Source: Spirochaeta lutea
GTDB taxonomy: Bacteria > Spirochaetota > Spirochaetia > DSM-27196 > Salinispiraceae
Reading direction: 5' to 3'
NCBI RefSeq assembly: GCF_000758165.1
Contig: NZ_JNUP01000071.1
Coordinates: 136,853-200,852 of the forward strand
DNA: 64,000 nt
Below the pieces are notes generated by a model. The model was not told the DNA's origin and did no database searches. It worked only from the letters and a program-made list of their open reading frames with translations. The position numbers and the translations under genes are program-made. Shown one piece after another: positions 42,193 to 52,490 of the stretch (its first letter is position 1; every line of letters begins with the position of its first letter).

Positions 42193-42419
42193 TTGAAAAT
42201 GGTCGTAGAACAGGGAATAAGTCACCGGGAAGTGAAAGAACTTCTAAATATTCCCAAGGGAACCATCGGGAGCTGGAATTTTAAAAATAATCATCTATCC
42301 GAACATTAACCCCAGGAGCTCTCTCTATCAGCGATCTTACTGCCGAAAATCGACGGCTAAGGAAAGAATCGGCGTTTAAAGCCGCGTATTCGCGAAGCCC
42401 ACGAGAGGGGGCAAATTAG
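42193..42419 (+). pseudogene. IS3-family transposase OrfA remnant
   Basis: One frame reads LKMVVEQGISHREVKELLNIPKGTIGSW before a stop, the helix-turn-helix of IS3-type OrfA. A frame-shifted continuation reads PGALSISDLTAENRRLRKES and then breaks down. No OrfB or terminal repeats were found. Stops and shifts show that it is dead. The rest of the 42058-42505 gap holds nothing else recognisable. It marks the edge of the efflux-operon island. Confidence 0.75.
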
Positions 42420-42505
42420 AAATCAATGTCATCATCGTCGCCGTGTTCGAAATCCACTAGATCCGGCTGTCAGATCGATGCTATAAGGGGCCGTCTACTG
42501 TTTAT

Positions 42506-45500
42506 TCAGGCTGGTCTGATACTCCGGGCTGGAGGGCAAGATGCCCGACCTGCACGCTCTCCAAGCACAATTAAAATTGCCGGAAGAACAAAGAGGGAAA
42601 ACAAGGTTGACACTACCATTCCGATTATTAGGGTTGCCCCTAACTGAATCCAGAAAAAGCTGATAGGTGTCAAACTCTGGGCGATAAGTCCGGGGATGAT
42701 ACTTAAAATTGTGGTGATGCTAGTAGATATCATTTGTGGTGCCCTGCGCCGGGCGCTTAGGAGTACCGCCGGGGGGCTGTACCATCCACGGAGGAGTTTT
42801 GCTGGATAATCTCTGAGTTGAGAGATGAACAGGATTGCATCATTTACTACGAGTCCAGTCAAAATGAGCATGCCCATTCCCGAACCAACAGACAAGCCGA
42901 GGGTTATGATAATAATTGAAAGAGAAACTCCAAGAGATAGTGGTATGGTTAAAAAACAGAGTACACCGAAGCGGATGGACTCAAAGTGGCCGATGAGGAT
43001 ACAGAGAATCACCAGCGCACTGAAACCAAGAATCCAAAGGGGAAATGCCTGGTCGCCTCTATCCACTTCTATATCATCGTACAGTAATTGGATCCCCGGT
43101 GCTGGGTTGATGCTGTCGAACAGGTTTTCGGTGACACCCAGTGCGGCCCGTATGCTAAGAATCTGCGGGTTGAGGGTAAAGGAAAGATCGACAATATACT
43201 GCTGATTACGGCGAGTAATGGGGGTATTGAAGAAGGTTTCGGCGGGTATAAGGTGCATTGTTTTGCTTAGGGGGAATCCCTGCTCCGGGGTTTTAACCGA
43301 GTCCATAGCTTGAGAAAAATCTGAGGATAATACCACCGGAGACTCGGCGATGGTATAGATCGGCTCAATGGTATTTTCTGGGATGATAGGAAGGCTTCTC
43401 GCCGACACATGTGAAAGTGCCTGGGAAATCTGCATGGGTTCAATGTGGTTATTCCAGAGGTACTCATGATCCAACCAGAAACTGAGGGTATTGGAGTCAG
43501 AAATGGTGCCGGAGTTTGATCTAGAGAACCCCCCCGAACGAATACCTCGGTGGTTTTTCATCACAGTTAAAAAGCGCTGGGCTTCACTAATTAAGGTTTC
43601 CAGGGTTGGACCTCCAAGGGTCACCGTCAAAGGGGTGGTTCCAGAAGAACTCATATGCTGCCATATGGTTGACTTGCCTACCGATGACACCTCTAAAGAG
43701 GATTGAGAGCTGCCAAACTTAGAAAAATCAAGTGTTATCCCAAAGACTTCGGCTAGGGGAGCCAGCAAGCTACCAAGTTCTTGGTGCCATCCAGCAGTTT
43801 CAGAGGGGTCTATGCGTAATCCATAAAAGGTGATTGAGCCATTCGCCTCTCTCATCTCGGCAATCCGTTCAATACTCCGCCGGCTGAGAGGAGTCCGGCT
43901 CAATTGAGCATCTATTGATGACAGGAAGCTGGATGTATCATTGAATGTTAGTGGTTTTGATGCGAGAAACTGAATCCTCGGATGTATCTGACCAAGAGTG
44001 TGTTCCGAAGTACCTTGTGAAATATTCCCGGGTAGCAGTAATAACCCGAGCAAGGCTGTTACAAATAGGACCGTAAATCCGAATAGAATCCCTCGTGCAG
44101 CATGAAAGGGTTTCAAGCTAAAAGGAGTAAACCTCATTACCGGTGTTAAGGATCTCGGCTGAGAAATACTGAGTGCGAATGGCATGAACAAGAGGGCGGA
44201 AAATGCTCCGGCCAGGTTGGCAATAATAAAGGCCAGGCCAATTTCCTGTGACAAGTATTGACCCGAACCGATTACAAAGAAAAGGGGAAGAAAGACAACC
44301 GTATTTGTAAGTATCGAACTGAAAATATCCTCTGCGCTGCGTGAAATAGCCTTATTTTGGTGTGATTTAAGACTTTCCCCCAATCGTCCCTGATACACCA
44401 AGGTGGCATCAATCACAATTCCCAAAGAAAGCACCACCATACCTAATGATAACAGGGTAAATGGAATTCCTAGTACATAATAGATAACCACCACTGCCCC
44501 AAGTGCAATAAGAAGACTGGACCAAAACAAAAGCATAATTCGAAGAGAACGAAAATAGAACATTAAGAAGAGACTGAGTAGAGCTAACCCAATACCTAAT
44601 TGGACGAAATACACCGAAAAAAAGGAATTCTTCTGAACAATTGGATTCTGAAGAATCAATGCCTGGGTCTGTTTCGAAAAACCGAGAACCTCGGGTGTTC
44701 GCAGAAGCCCAAGTAATTCCTGCACCCTGGATAGGCTTCCGCTGTTTTGAAAAATACTACAGTCCACAAGAAGTGCTTCTCGTCCATTAACCAGGACGAT
44801 GCTGGCAGATTCCTTCGCCGTGGCTGGTGCAATTGAATATCCTTCAACTGCCTGGTTACCGAGCCAGGAGTGAATACTATCCAATAAGTTACCCGAGGAT
44901 CGTGTAAATACTGGAATGGGAACCCTGGCTTCACTCCGGCTAAACACTGAGAGAGGTTTCACTCCCCGGGAAATTGAATCAGTAATGGCTGCATACTGGT
45001 GCAGCTCTTGGAGGAGATCTCTATCACTTTGAAAACCAGGTTTCTTCAGCTCAACAAGGTATTCTTGCTGTGGTATGCCTGTTATCTGGTATTGGACCAC
45101 TCCGGGATTACCTTGGAGTGCGTATATGAGGCTGCGAATACCCGCAATTTCCTGATGTACTGATTCGGGAAAAGATAGGGCAAATCGAAGCTGCATTCCG
45201 TCTGATGCAATACCATTCAAAGCTGATTGAATGTTCTGAATCTCTCCACCCTGGTCAACTTTCCTGTTTGGTACTGAAAGGCTAACTCTAAGAGAATGCC
45301 GGTTAGCATAGAACTGCATCTGGTTCCAAAGGGTCAATATCTGCTCAATTTCAAACCCCTCGGATGGTCCAGTGAGCTCAACCTCGAGGGAACCTACCTC
45401 CGACTGTGCTTTTATTTCTTTAACTCGTTCCGACTCAAGGGCTATTCGTTCTATCTCGGGCAGATGAATGGTAGCGAGGCTGTAACTACTTATACCATCC

Positions 45501-45652
45501 TTGGTAAATATAAAGACAACACCCTGTAGTGGAGAAGGTTCAGCAGCCATCATGGTGAGGTTTTGGTATGCTAAGCCTGCAATACTGATGAAGGACAGCC
45601 AAAAGAGAACACCAAATTGCCGTTTTCGCCGATACCAAGAAATAAGACTCAT
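42506..45652 (-). CDS. RND efflux permease subunit (second of a pair)
   Basis: A 1048-residue inner-membrane pump subunit of the AcrB/MdtBC type. It has one N-terminal helix (FGVLFWLSFISIAGLAYQ), two large periplasmic loops and two clusters of membrane helices. The central-helix motif is LGIVIDATLVYQGR, where AcrB has two adjacent Asp. Only one Asp is present. The C-terminal tail (GERAGRASCPPARSIRPA) looks extended and is not conserved-looking. The gene overlaps the first permease by four bases. The pair suggests a heteromeric pump. Base composition is AT-richer than the flanking genome. Confidence 0.88.
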   Translation of the reverse strand: MSLISWYRRKRQFGVLFWLSFISIAGLAYQNLTMMAAEPSPLQGVVFIFTKDGISSYSLATIHLPEIERIALESERVKEIKAQSEVGSLEVELTGPSEGFEIEQILTLWNQMQFYANRHSLRVSLSVPNRKVDQGGEIQNIQSALNGIASDGMQLRFALSFPESVHQEIAGIRSLIYALQGNPGVVQYQITGIPQQEYLVELKKPGFQSDRDLLQELHQYAAITDSISRGVKPLSVFSRSEARVPIPVFTRSSGNLLDSIHSWLGNQAVEGYSIAPATAKESASIVLVNGREALLVDCSIFQNSGSLSRVQELLGLLRTPEVLGFSKQTQALILQNPIVQKNSFFSVYFVQLGIGLALLSLFLMFYFRSLRIMLLFWSSLLIALGAVVVIYYVLGIPFTLLSLGMVVLSLGIVIDATLVYQGRLGESLKSHQNKAISRSAEDIFSSILTNTVVFLPLFFVIGSGQYLSQEIGLAFIIANLAGAFSALLFMPFALSISQPRSLTPVMRFTPFSLKPFHAARGILFGFTVLFVTALLGLLLLPGNISQGTSEHTLGQIHPRIQFLASKPLTFNDTSSFLSSIDAQLSRTPLSRRSIERIAEMREANGSITFYGLRIDPSETAGWHQELGSLLAPLAEVFGITLDFSKFGSSQSSLEVSSVGKSTIWQHMSSSGTTPLTVTLGGPTLETLISEAQRFLTVMKNHRGIRSGGFSRSNSGTISDSNTLSFWLDHEYLWNNHIEPMQISQALSHVSARSLPIIPENTIEPIYTIAESPVVLSSDFSQAMDSVKTPEQGFPLSKTMHLIPAETFFNTPITRRNQQYIVDLSFTLNPQILSIRAALGVTENLFDSINPAPGIQLLYDDIEVDRGDQAFPLWILGFSALVILCILIGHFESIRFGVLCFLTIPLSLGVSLSIIIITLGLSVGSGMGMLILTGLVVNDAILFISQLRDYPAKLLRGWYSPPAVLLSARRRAPQMISTSITTILSIIPGLIAQSLTPISFFWIQLGATLIIGMVVSTLFSLFVLPAILIVLGERAGRASCPPARSIRPA

Positions 45653-48600
45653 GGAGAACTATCCCCTGCTGTCTTATTTTTATCCAGAAATCCACCCTGT
45701 GAAGAGAGTCCGAAGGGGAGAATCCAGATACTCATAATGGTCGCGGCAGCAAGGCCAAAAAGAAGGGTTAGACTCAAGGGCCGCCATAGCATGCCAAGGG
45801 ACCCTGATAAGAATACCATCGGGAGAATCCCACCCAGGGAGGTGAGAGTGGTCATCCATATGGGTCGGAACCGCCGACTAGCGCGCCTCGCAAAGGAGTG
45901 CATATCTTCCGGGTAGCTAGGTTGAGATGGATTAACAGACTGATCTAGAGAACTGCCGAGGAGTATAGAATCATTCACACAAATTCCAATAATGAAAACC
46001 AGCCCGATCATTACCATGACATCTGCTGTTACCCCTAACAATAGGACGGCCACTGCAGCTGCTCCCATGGAAAATGGAATAGAAAGAAGGATTGCCCCAA
46101 CCTTCCTGAGGTTCTCAAACTGGGCCAATAGGACGAGAGTAATTGTTAAAATGATGAATACACCTGCCAGAGATAGTTCCCGGGCGCTGGTAACAGAACG
46201 GGATAATCCTGAATGGTACTCCACCCAAACATCGGATTGTTCAAGGGTCTGCCGCTGCTGAACAGAAAAACTCTCGGCGATCTCCGCCATGGGAATGCCA
46301 GGGGTGCTGGCAATTCGGGTAACATATCGGCCCCGTTCACTGGTTAGCCGGACAGGGCCTTCCACTACACGCACCTTAAGATAGGGATCAAGACCCAACC
46401 GTGATACCGCCATTTGTATATCTTGAAAGAGATTCTGAGCAGACCGATATTGGTCCTTGTGAACAAGAGCAATGCTGCGGCCATCCAGGGTCTCAATGCT
46501 CCCTACATGCAGGTACTGCTCTACCTTTGGCAACAGCTGCTCAATGATGGCCTGGGTATCATATCCCGGCCCGGGAGTAATCTCTAATCCCGGAGACGGA
46601 ACGCTGCCCTGGTCACTTACTCGTGGAGTGACCCCCATCTGATTCAATTCATCCCGTAATAGGTTGGATACAAGAGAAATCTGTTCAAGATCGTATCCAC
46701 TGATCCGAATTTCGTTTTTCTGGGATTCTAAAGCCAGAAGATACTCTATGGGATTCTTTTTCTGGATGATGGGGTCCATTGCCATGAGGGGATCCGCCCT
46801 TCGAAGGGATAGCTCAAGCCTTGGGGTGAGAGTAGAGATCTCCGAGCCTGGACCCACAATCATGACATATCCCCAGCCCCTGCTTTGGGATGGAAGTCCC
46901 ACCGTCTCATCAAACCGGTTGTTTAAGCTGAGAAAATACTGAGCCTGATCACCAACAATTCCATGAAGCTCATTGCTAAGATCCTCAACCCAGACATCGG
47001 TAAAATCACCCTGATAAAATCTCGGACAGTAAAAATTAATAACCTGTACATCTGAGCCCGGCTGAGATAAAAACCCTTTGGGACTTACCAGAAGGGATAC
47101 TATACCCAAAAAAATCACCACGATGAGTATTAGGAATGGAAGCCATCGGCGTGCACCCAGCCAGCGGATGCTTTTCTGATACCAGCGTTCCAGAAAAAAC
47201 CAACTCCAATCTACCCTTTTCTGAAAGGTCTTCCGCTTCCGAGTCGCGTAGAGCATATTGGGTAAAATTACCAGAGAGCTGAAAAGGCTGCTCAGTAATG
47301 CTAAAATAATCGCCCCGGAAAGATCAGTAAAAAGAGATGATAATTGTTCAGAGAGAAAAAATAGTGGTATCAAGGCGGCTATAGTGGTAATTGTTGAGGT
47401 TATCATTGGTACGGTTACTTCATAGAGTCCCAGGCTCAATGCCTGCCTTCGTGGCCTTCCAAGGCGAAGCTGCCTATCAAAAGCCTCGATAACGACAATC
47501 CCATTGTCCACCACAAGACCAATCGCCAGAATCAGACCTGCGAGGGAGAGCAGGTTTAAAGATATGCCGAAGATCCGGAAGCCGAGAAGGCTAAATAGAA
47601 ATGCTGATGGTATGGTAACAGCAACCGGTAGGGCGTAGGACAAGCTTCCTAAGATAAAATAAAGTACAATACCAGTTAACAGAAGGCTAAACACCAGTGA
47701 TTGACCCACCAGCTGAATCGATTCATCTATGAACGCTGCACTATTTTCCACCTCCTCATAGGTAATATTCATTCCTTGAATCGATAGTTCGTCTTGGATC
47801 TTATTCAAAATTTCTTGGGAGGATTTCACCGCATCTACCACATCAGCACTATGCCGCTTAGAAATGCGTAATAAGATTCCCGGCTGAGACTTTCCAGAGA
47901 TGATTCTGCTCGGTTGGGTCATACTTCGGTGAATGCTTCCGAGGATCTCACCGGGAAGCTCAAAAACTTCTTGGTTTTCTAACCCTGCTGCATGGTAACC
48001 AGGTCCATACAATAGAGCCAGATTTGCTTGTTGCTGTTCAAACTGGAGGGTGGCAGGAGGAAGAATCTGGTCCTGTAGTTTATCTTCGAGCAGAGAGAGA
48101 TTGCTGTTCTGCCGGGTAAGCTCTAATCGATCCACCACCAGAGCCACATTTTCCTTGGCTAATCCTTCGGCAGTGACAAAGGCTATGAGTGCATGCTGTT
48201 CAAGCCTGGGAATGATTAAATCTTGCACAGCCTGACTGAGTTGATATATGTCAGCGGAGTTTGTAGAAATTGAATAGGTGAGAACGGGTCTTGAGTTTCC
48301 ATCTAACCTCAGTATCTTCTTCTCTAGCCCAAGGCCAAATGAACCGCCTCTTCCCTCCGTAGACTGAACACCCCCAGACACCGATCCGATCCCTGGCTCA
48401 AACAACGTTAACTGACGTTCGATTTCCGGCAAAGCTTGTTCGAGAAGTCTGCGACTTGCAAATCGCACCACACTGCGCCCGTATCCTGAATAGGTAACCG
48501 AATCCAAGGCCTCAACAGTCGAAAGTGTATTCAGGATTCGCTCAAAGGGTAGGACTACCTGGTCTGCCATAACTGCCGGGGATTCCCCCGGCGCTGAAAA

Positions 48601-48750
48601 CACAATGGCTATCTGGCTCGAACTATCAGCGGGAAATACTTGAACCGATAGCCCCCATGCAGCAAGCAAACTGATGAGGACTAATAGTAGGAACGCCATA
48701 ATAGAAGTCAGGGGTCGCTGAATTGTAGGAAACACATTAGGAAGATTCAT
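45649..48750 (-). CDS. RND efflux permease subunit (first of a pair)
   Basis: A 1033-residue AcrB-like permease. It begins MNLPNVFPTIQRPLTSIMAFLLL with the expected first helix. The proton-relay helix reads GLVVDNGIVVIEAFDRQLR, with one Asp of the usual pair. The second half has FIIGICVNDSILLGSSLD. It differs from its partner throughout, so the two are paralogues rather than a recent copy. Overlaps of four bases with both neighbours imply coupled translation and fixed stoichiometry. The substrate is unknown. Confidence 0.9.
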   Translation of the reverse strand: MNLPNVFPTIQRPLTSIMAFLLLVLISLLAAWGLSVQVFPADSSSQIAIVFSAPGESPAVMADQVVLPFERILNTLSTVEALDSVTYSGYGRSVVRFASRRLLEQALPEIERQLTLFEPGIGSVSGGVQSTEGRGGSFGLGLEKKILRLDGNSRPVLTYSISTNSADIYQLSQAVQDLIIPRLEQHALIAFVTAEGLAKENVALVVDRLELTRQNSNLSLLEDKLQDQILPPATLQFEQQQANLALLYGPGYHAAGLENQEVFELPGEILGSIHRSMTQPSRIISGKSQPGILLRISKRHSADVVDAVKSSQEILNKIQDELSIQGMNITYEEVENSAAFIDESIQLVGQSLVFSLLLTGIVLYFILGSLSYALPVAVTIPSAFLFSLLGFRIFGISLNLLSLAGLILAIGLVVDNGIVVIEAFDRQLRLGRPRRQALSLGLYEVTVPMITSTITTIAALIPLFFLSEQLSSLFTDLSGAIILALLSSLFSSLVILPNMLYATRKRKTFQKRVDWSWFFLERWYQKSIRWLGARRWLPFLILIVVIFLGIVSLLVSPKGFLSQPGSDVQVINFYCPRFYQGDFTDVWVEDLSNELHGIVGDQAQYFLSLNNRFDETVGLPSQSRGWGYVMIVGPGSEISTLTPRLELSLRRADPLMAMDPIIQKKNPIEYLLALESQKNEIRISGYDLEQISLVSNLLRDELNQMGVTPRVSDQGSVPSPGLEITPGPGYDTQAIIEQLLPKVEQYLHVGSIETLDGRSIALVHKDQYRSAQNLFQDIQMAVSRLGLDPYLKVRVVEGPVRLTSERGRYVTRIASTPGIPMAEIAESFSVQQRQTLEQSDVWVEYHSGLSRSVTSARELSLAGVFIILTITLVLLAQFENLRKVGAILLSIPFSMGAAAVAVLLLGVTADVMVMIGLVFIIGICVNDSILLGSSLDQSVNPSQPSYPEDMHSFARRASRRFRPIWMTTLTSLGGILPMVFLSGSLGMLWRPLSLTLLFGLAAATIMSIWILPFGLSSQGGFLDKNKTAGDSSP

Positions 48751-50000
48751 TGTGTCGGTAATTTCTCTTCTACACGCACCCGCATGCCCTTACGGAATGT
48801 GGTCCTGTATTCTGCAGCAATCCCTTGTCCCTCGGTAAACTCCGCCTCATCGCTGGGAAGAACATAGCCCTGCTCACTGTATTCAGGTGTTGCTATTTCC
48901 CTGGGCTCTAACACAGCATCCTCGATGGACCATATATAGTAGCGGCCATCCATTTCTTGAACCGCGGAGAAGGGGATGATGAACACCTGAGTACCCTCAT
49001 CAACCCGGATATTTGCCTGTACCGGCAAGCCGAAGGGTATCTGCTTTGGGATGCCGGATAACTCGATGGTCACCCCATAGGTGTCGGTGCCCGTACTCTT
49101 CACGGGGGCGACGCTTACCACTGTACCTACAGCACGAAATATCTCCGGCACTCCCACACTCACATCGGCTGATTGAGCCTTGGCGATCTGGAGTACCCCC
49201 CGTTCAGAAACTTGGACATCACCCACCCGGATTTTGGTGGGATATAACCGCCCGAGGATCTGACCCTGGGAATAGTACTCTCCCTCATATAAATCTAGGG
49301 GAACGAATTTACCATCCTGGGGCGCTAAAATTGCTGCCTCATCAATCTGTTCTCGGAGCTTGATCAGAGACTCAAATACACTCCGCAGTCCCGATTCAAG
49401 GGTCTGCAATGAGGCAATGAACTCCCGATTTTGGAGCCATGGAGCCGTTGCCGAGATGTGACGTTCTAAGAGGATCGATATCCCAATACCTTCTTCCAGC
49501 CCCTGAGAAATGAGATCCTCGCTCGCCTGAAAAAAATCAGACATAATCTGACCGCCATCTGTGCCTGGGGCCCCTCCCTTTGAAAAAAAGTCGATTTCTT
49601 TCAGCAGTAACTCCTGCTGGAGACTGACCATATCCTTTTCCAGATCCCGAGTATCCAGTTGAGCAAGTACCTCACCTGCCATGACGTTCCCAGGGGAATT
49701 GTGTATCTGGATGATTCGTCCGGCAAAGGGGGCACGGAGGGCGTACTCACGCATTGGCTCTAAGGTACCTTGAGCCGGAACGCTGGGATACAAGGTTGTG
49801 CTTTGTAAATAATGGGGAGAAACCACTATGGTGGGTACTACCTCCTGAGCCTCACTCTGATCCACCTTGGAAAAATCGATACTGAAGTCTTCCAGGGTAA
49901 ACCCTGAGTCCGTTGAAGCTCCGGAATTATCTTGCTCGACCGAGCAACCCCAAATAAACCATACCGTAAGGAGAATGGCCAAACCTCTGGAAGTTTTCAT
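48747..50000 (-). CDS. Periplasmic adaptor (HlyD/MFP) lipoprotein of the RND pump
   Basis: A 417-residue membrane-fusion protein with lipobox IWGC (LLTVWFIWGCSVEQD). The lipoyl-like half-motifs are EYALRAPFAGRIIQIHNSPGNVMAGEVLAQLD and AAILAPQDGKFVPLDLYEGEYYSQGQILG. A hairpin of helices lies between them. It links the two permeases to the outer-membrane factor encoded upstream. It overlaps both neighbours by four bases. Confidence 0.9.
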   Translation of the reverse strand: MKTSRGLAILLTVWFIWGCSVEQDNSGASTDSGFTLEDFSIDFSKVDQSEAQEVVPTIVVSPHYLQSTTLYPSVPAQGTLEPMREYALRAPFAGRIIQIHNSPGNVMAGEVLAQLDTRDLEKDMVSLQQELLLKEIDFFSKGGAPGTDGGQIMSDFFQASEDLISQGLEEGIGISILLERHISATAPWLQNREFIASLQTLESGLRSVFESLIKLREQIDEAAILAPQDGKFVPLDLYEGEYYSQGQILGRLYPTKIRVGDVQVSERGVLQIAKAQSADVSVGVPEIFRAVGTVVSVAPVKSTGTDTYGVTIELSGIPKQIPFGLPVQANIRVDEGTQVFIIPFSAVQEMDGRYYIWSIEDAVLEPREIATPEYSEQGYVLPSDEAEFTEGQGIAAEYRTTFRKGMRVRVEEKLPTQ

Positions 50001-51445
50001 TCCTTAGCTCCTATCACTTCAACAAGGTTCTGAAAAATATCAAAACCGAACCCGCCGGCTGTCTGCAACTGAAGTAGTCCGATTTCATACTGCAGTTCTG
50101 GGAGTCGTCCCTGAATCTCCTCAAGCCGGTCCTCATACTCCCTCCCTGGATTATATAATTCCTGATCATATAGGGAGAACTCCCGGGATGTTCCCTGACC
50201 TAGCTCCTCTATCAGAGTTTCCAGAAGCTTGACTTCCTGTCGAAGAAACTCACCTTCCTGGATAAGCCGTTCAACACTCCGTTGGTATTCAACCAGAGTC
50301 TGAGCCGCCTGAACCTGAGCCACCTCGCGCTCCCTAATCCATTGGGTATATTTTTCTTGGAACTCTCTGGTATTGATTTTCTCCTGGCGATGATCTTTCA
50401 TTAGGGGGATTGAAATGTCCAGGCTAACCCGCCAATTGCTGGGAACACCACCGGCAGATTCTATTGCCGTATTGAGGTTACGAGGGCGCGTAGCATCTGT
50501 AGTTGGTTCTATGTCGAACTGAAAATCCACCTTAGGTCCTTGGGGTGTAATTTCAGAAATCCTGGGTTCCAGCAGAAGGATGCTCTGGTACTCATTGAAC
50601 AGTACCCAGGGGGTACGGGTTTCTGAAATCTGTTTTAAATGAAACTCAGCTCGTTCTGCCAGACGTATAATTACCGGGAAAAATCGTCCCCAAGATATCT
50701 CCTGACCACCATTATCAAACCCGAAAACCTCCTCGAGTAGATCTTCATAATCTCCCTGGGTACGTCTAAACTCCTGCCTCTTTCGTAGAATAGCTAAACG
50801 ATAGTCGGGAGTACCAGCTCGTGTGAGCAGCCCAGTAGCTGATTGAGCAATCTGTTGTTGTTTTTCTTCGAGTTCTATCAGTTGGTTTTCAATGTGAATT
50901 AGCTTTTGATTATGCATGGCGACCTGAAGATACGATTTGATGCTCTCCAAGCTTTCAGCATTTAATATTTTGATCAGGGAAAGCTCCGCCAGTCTAATTT
51001 GCCCATCGCCGGGATCCTCAGGCCGGGGTATGGGAAACTCCTGACTGTATTGAAGGGTGAATTTTGGAGCCAAGGAAAAAAACACACCCTGATTATCCAA
51101 TCCCACCAGGTTATTCCATGCTACCTGCGACGAGACCTGTCCCTGCCAGGGCAAGGCGTAGGAAAAGTTTATTCCGGGGCTGAGGGTGTCTACCCCAGAT
51201 AAGAAATACCCACCCTGCCCGGGATCGCTCAGTCCTTGGTGGAGAGAATTCAAACTAATACCCAACTCTGGACCAGACATAATCTCCTGCTCCGGAGAAG
51301 TGACAGTCCGAAGATCGTCAATTGCCTTTAGAACCGTTGGAGTTGAATTTATAGAATTGATAAGTTTTACCCAGAATGAACTCTCCCCCTGAAGGGATAC
51401 CGGAACGACGATAAACAGAATAAGTAGAAATGAAAATCTACTCAT
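49997..51445 (-). CDS. TolC-like outer-membrane factor of the RND pump
   Basis: Contains a signal peptide (MSRFSFLLILFIVVPVSLQG) and long helical stretches (IENQLIELEEKQQQIAQ; QTLVEYQRSVERLIQEGEFLRQEVKLLETLIEEL), typical of TolC-type exit ducts. I prefer the ATG at 51445, which overlaps the previous stop and opens directly with the signal peptide. The 51472 start would add nine residues. It completes the tripartite system. Confidence 0.85.
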   Translation of the reverse strand: MSRFSFLLILFIVVPVSLQGESSFWVKLINSINSTPTVLKAIDDLRTVTSPEQEIMSGPELGISLNSLHQGLSDPGQGGYFLSGVDTLSPGINFSYALPWQGQVSSQVAWNNLVGLDNQGVFFSLAPKFTLQYSQEFPIPRPEDPGDGQIRLAELSLIKILNAESLESIKSYLQVAMHNQKLIHIENQLIELEEKQQQIAQSATGLLTRAGTPDYRLAILRKRQEFRRTQGDYEDLLEEVFGFDNGGQEISWGRFFPVIIRLAERAEFHLKQISETRTPWVLFNEYQSILLLEPRISEITPQGPKVDFQFDIEPTTDATRPRNLNTAIESAGGVPSNWRVSLDISIPLMKDHRQEKINTREFQEKYTQWIREREVAQVQAAQTLVEYQRSVERLIQEGEFLRQEVKLLETLIEELGQGTSREFSLYDQELYNPGREYEDRLEEIQGRLPELQYEIGLLQLQTAGGFGFDIFQNLVEVIGAKE

Positions 51446-51794
51446 ACCCAAGCCGGATGTCCGTAACATCACCCTTTCGGGTTTCTGTTAGGCTTGAGTA
51501 TTGAAATCTATCCGAAACATACCGTACATAACCCGCCGGAATTGCAGGAACAGATAGGGTCCGATAGTAGGTTCGGGCGTCGGTTGTATATGTATAGGAT
51601 AGATAAACCTGATTGGCTCCCACCGGACCACTATTGGTAACGGAAAAGGTTACCTCCACTTCCCGCGCTGTTCCTGTAATTTCGTGGTAACCAAGGGCTT
51701 CTGCCCCTAGCTCGGGGCCTGCCACGAATAAAGAACAGGAACTCACCACTAAGAGTAAAACCCAGGATACTACCGAAGCTAGGCGTGTTCTCAC
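51438..51794 (-). CDS. Small lipoprotein opening the RND efflux operon
   Basis: A 118-residue protein with lipobox VSSC (VVSWVLLLVVSSCSLF). The mature part resembles a small immunoglobulin-like beta domain (EVEVTFSVTNSGPVGANQVYLSYTY). The start is GTG 51794 with GGAGG upstream. It is the first gene of the five-gene operon; a conserved partner of this kind is unusual for RND pumps. The 195-bp divergent region to 51990 is AT-rich, with only weak promoter-like hexamers. Confidence 0.7.
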   Translation of the reverse strand: MRTRLASVVSWVLLLVVSSCSLFVAGPELGAEALGYHEITGTAREVEVTFSVTNSGPVGANQVYLSYTYTTDARTYYRTLSVPAIPAGYVRYVSDRFQYSSLTETRKGDVTDIRLGYE

Positions 51795-51989
51795 AGTAAT
51801 GCCTCCGCGATATTTTTTACCAGATAAACGATCTTTGGTATAGCTTTAAAAAACTCTAATCTAAGATCAAAGACATATTATCAACAAATGTATAGTACTA
51901 TCAAGAAATTTCTAAAAAGGTTTACCTGATTTGCATTCAAGAAAGTTTATCATGGGAAAAAACACTGCTACAATCCATTAAACAATTTT

Positions 51990-52394
51990 TTGGAGGTATC
52001 TTATGAAAAAAAAGTAATACTGGTTATGGCTTTATTACTTTTGGCTGGGGCATTGTATGCCGGGGGGTCTAGCGAAAGCAGTACAAGTGACAGCTCAACT
52101 ACAACGTATCATTGGTATGAGAGTGGCAGTTCACCACGAACAAAAACTTGGACCACGCCATCATCATCCGCCCATACTGTAAAGTTTCTTTGGTACACGA
52201 CAACAAAGTATTATACAACTCATACAGTTTCTTATCCTAGCTTTAGGATCGCTCTTTACAAAGATGGCAGCTTTCAATCTTCAAGAACAGGAAGTGGTCA
52301 CTATTCAAACAGTACATATGAATCAGGGAGTAAAATCAATAAGGTTGAATATGATACCTATACATATTCAAAATCTTGGACAACAACTTCATAA
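51990..52394 (+). CDS. Ser/Thr/Tyr-rich exported protein, start disrupted at an A8 tract
   Basis: The frame encodes a signal-peptide core (VILVMALLLLAGALYA) followed by a GGSSESS-type start and a Ser/Thr/Tyr-rich sequence of about 110 residues. The natural start is ATG 52003 with GGAGGT five bases upstream. However, ATG plus eight A reads Met-Lys-Lys-Lys and then stop. One extra A would join that start to the main frame as MKKKVILVMALLLL. As it stands only TTG 51990 or the internal ATG at 52026 opens the frame. This could be phase variation, slippage or a sequence error. TACAAT at 51969-51974 is a possible -10. Confidence 0.65.
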   Translation: MEVSYEKKVILVMALLLLAGALYAGGSSESSTSDSSTTTYHWYESGSSPRTKTWTTPSSSAHTVKFLWYTTTKYYTTHTVSYPSFRIALYKDGSFQSSRTGSGHYSNSTYESGSKINKVEYDTYTYSKSWTTTS

Positions 52395-52490
52395 TAAAAA
52401 TCAGGTGTAGTTTGGACCCCAAATCTAAGTGAATGTAGTTTGGGGTCTAGTAATTTGCAAAAGTTTTCGACTAATATGAAAGGCACATTA

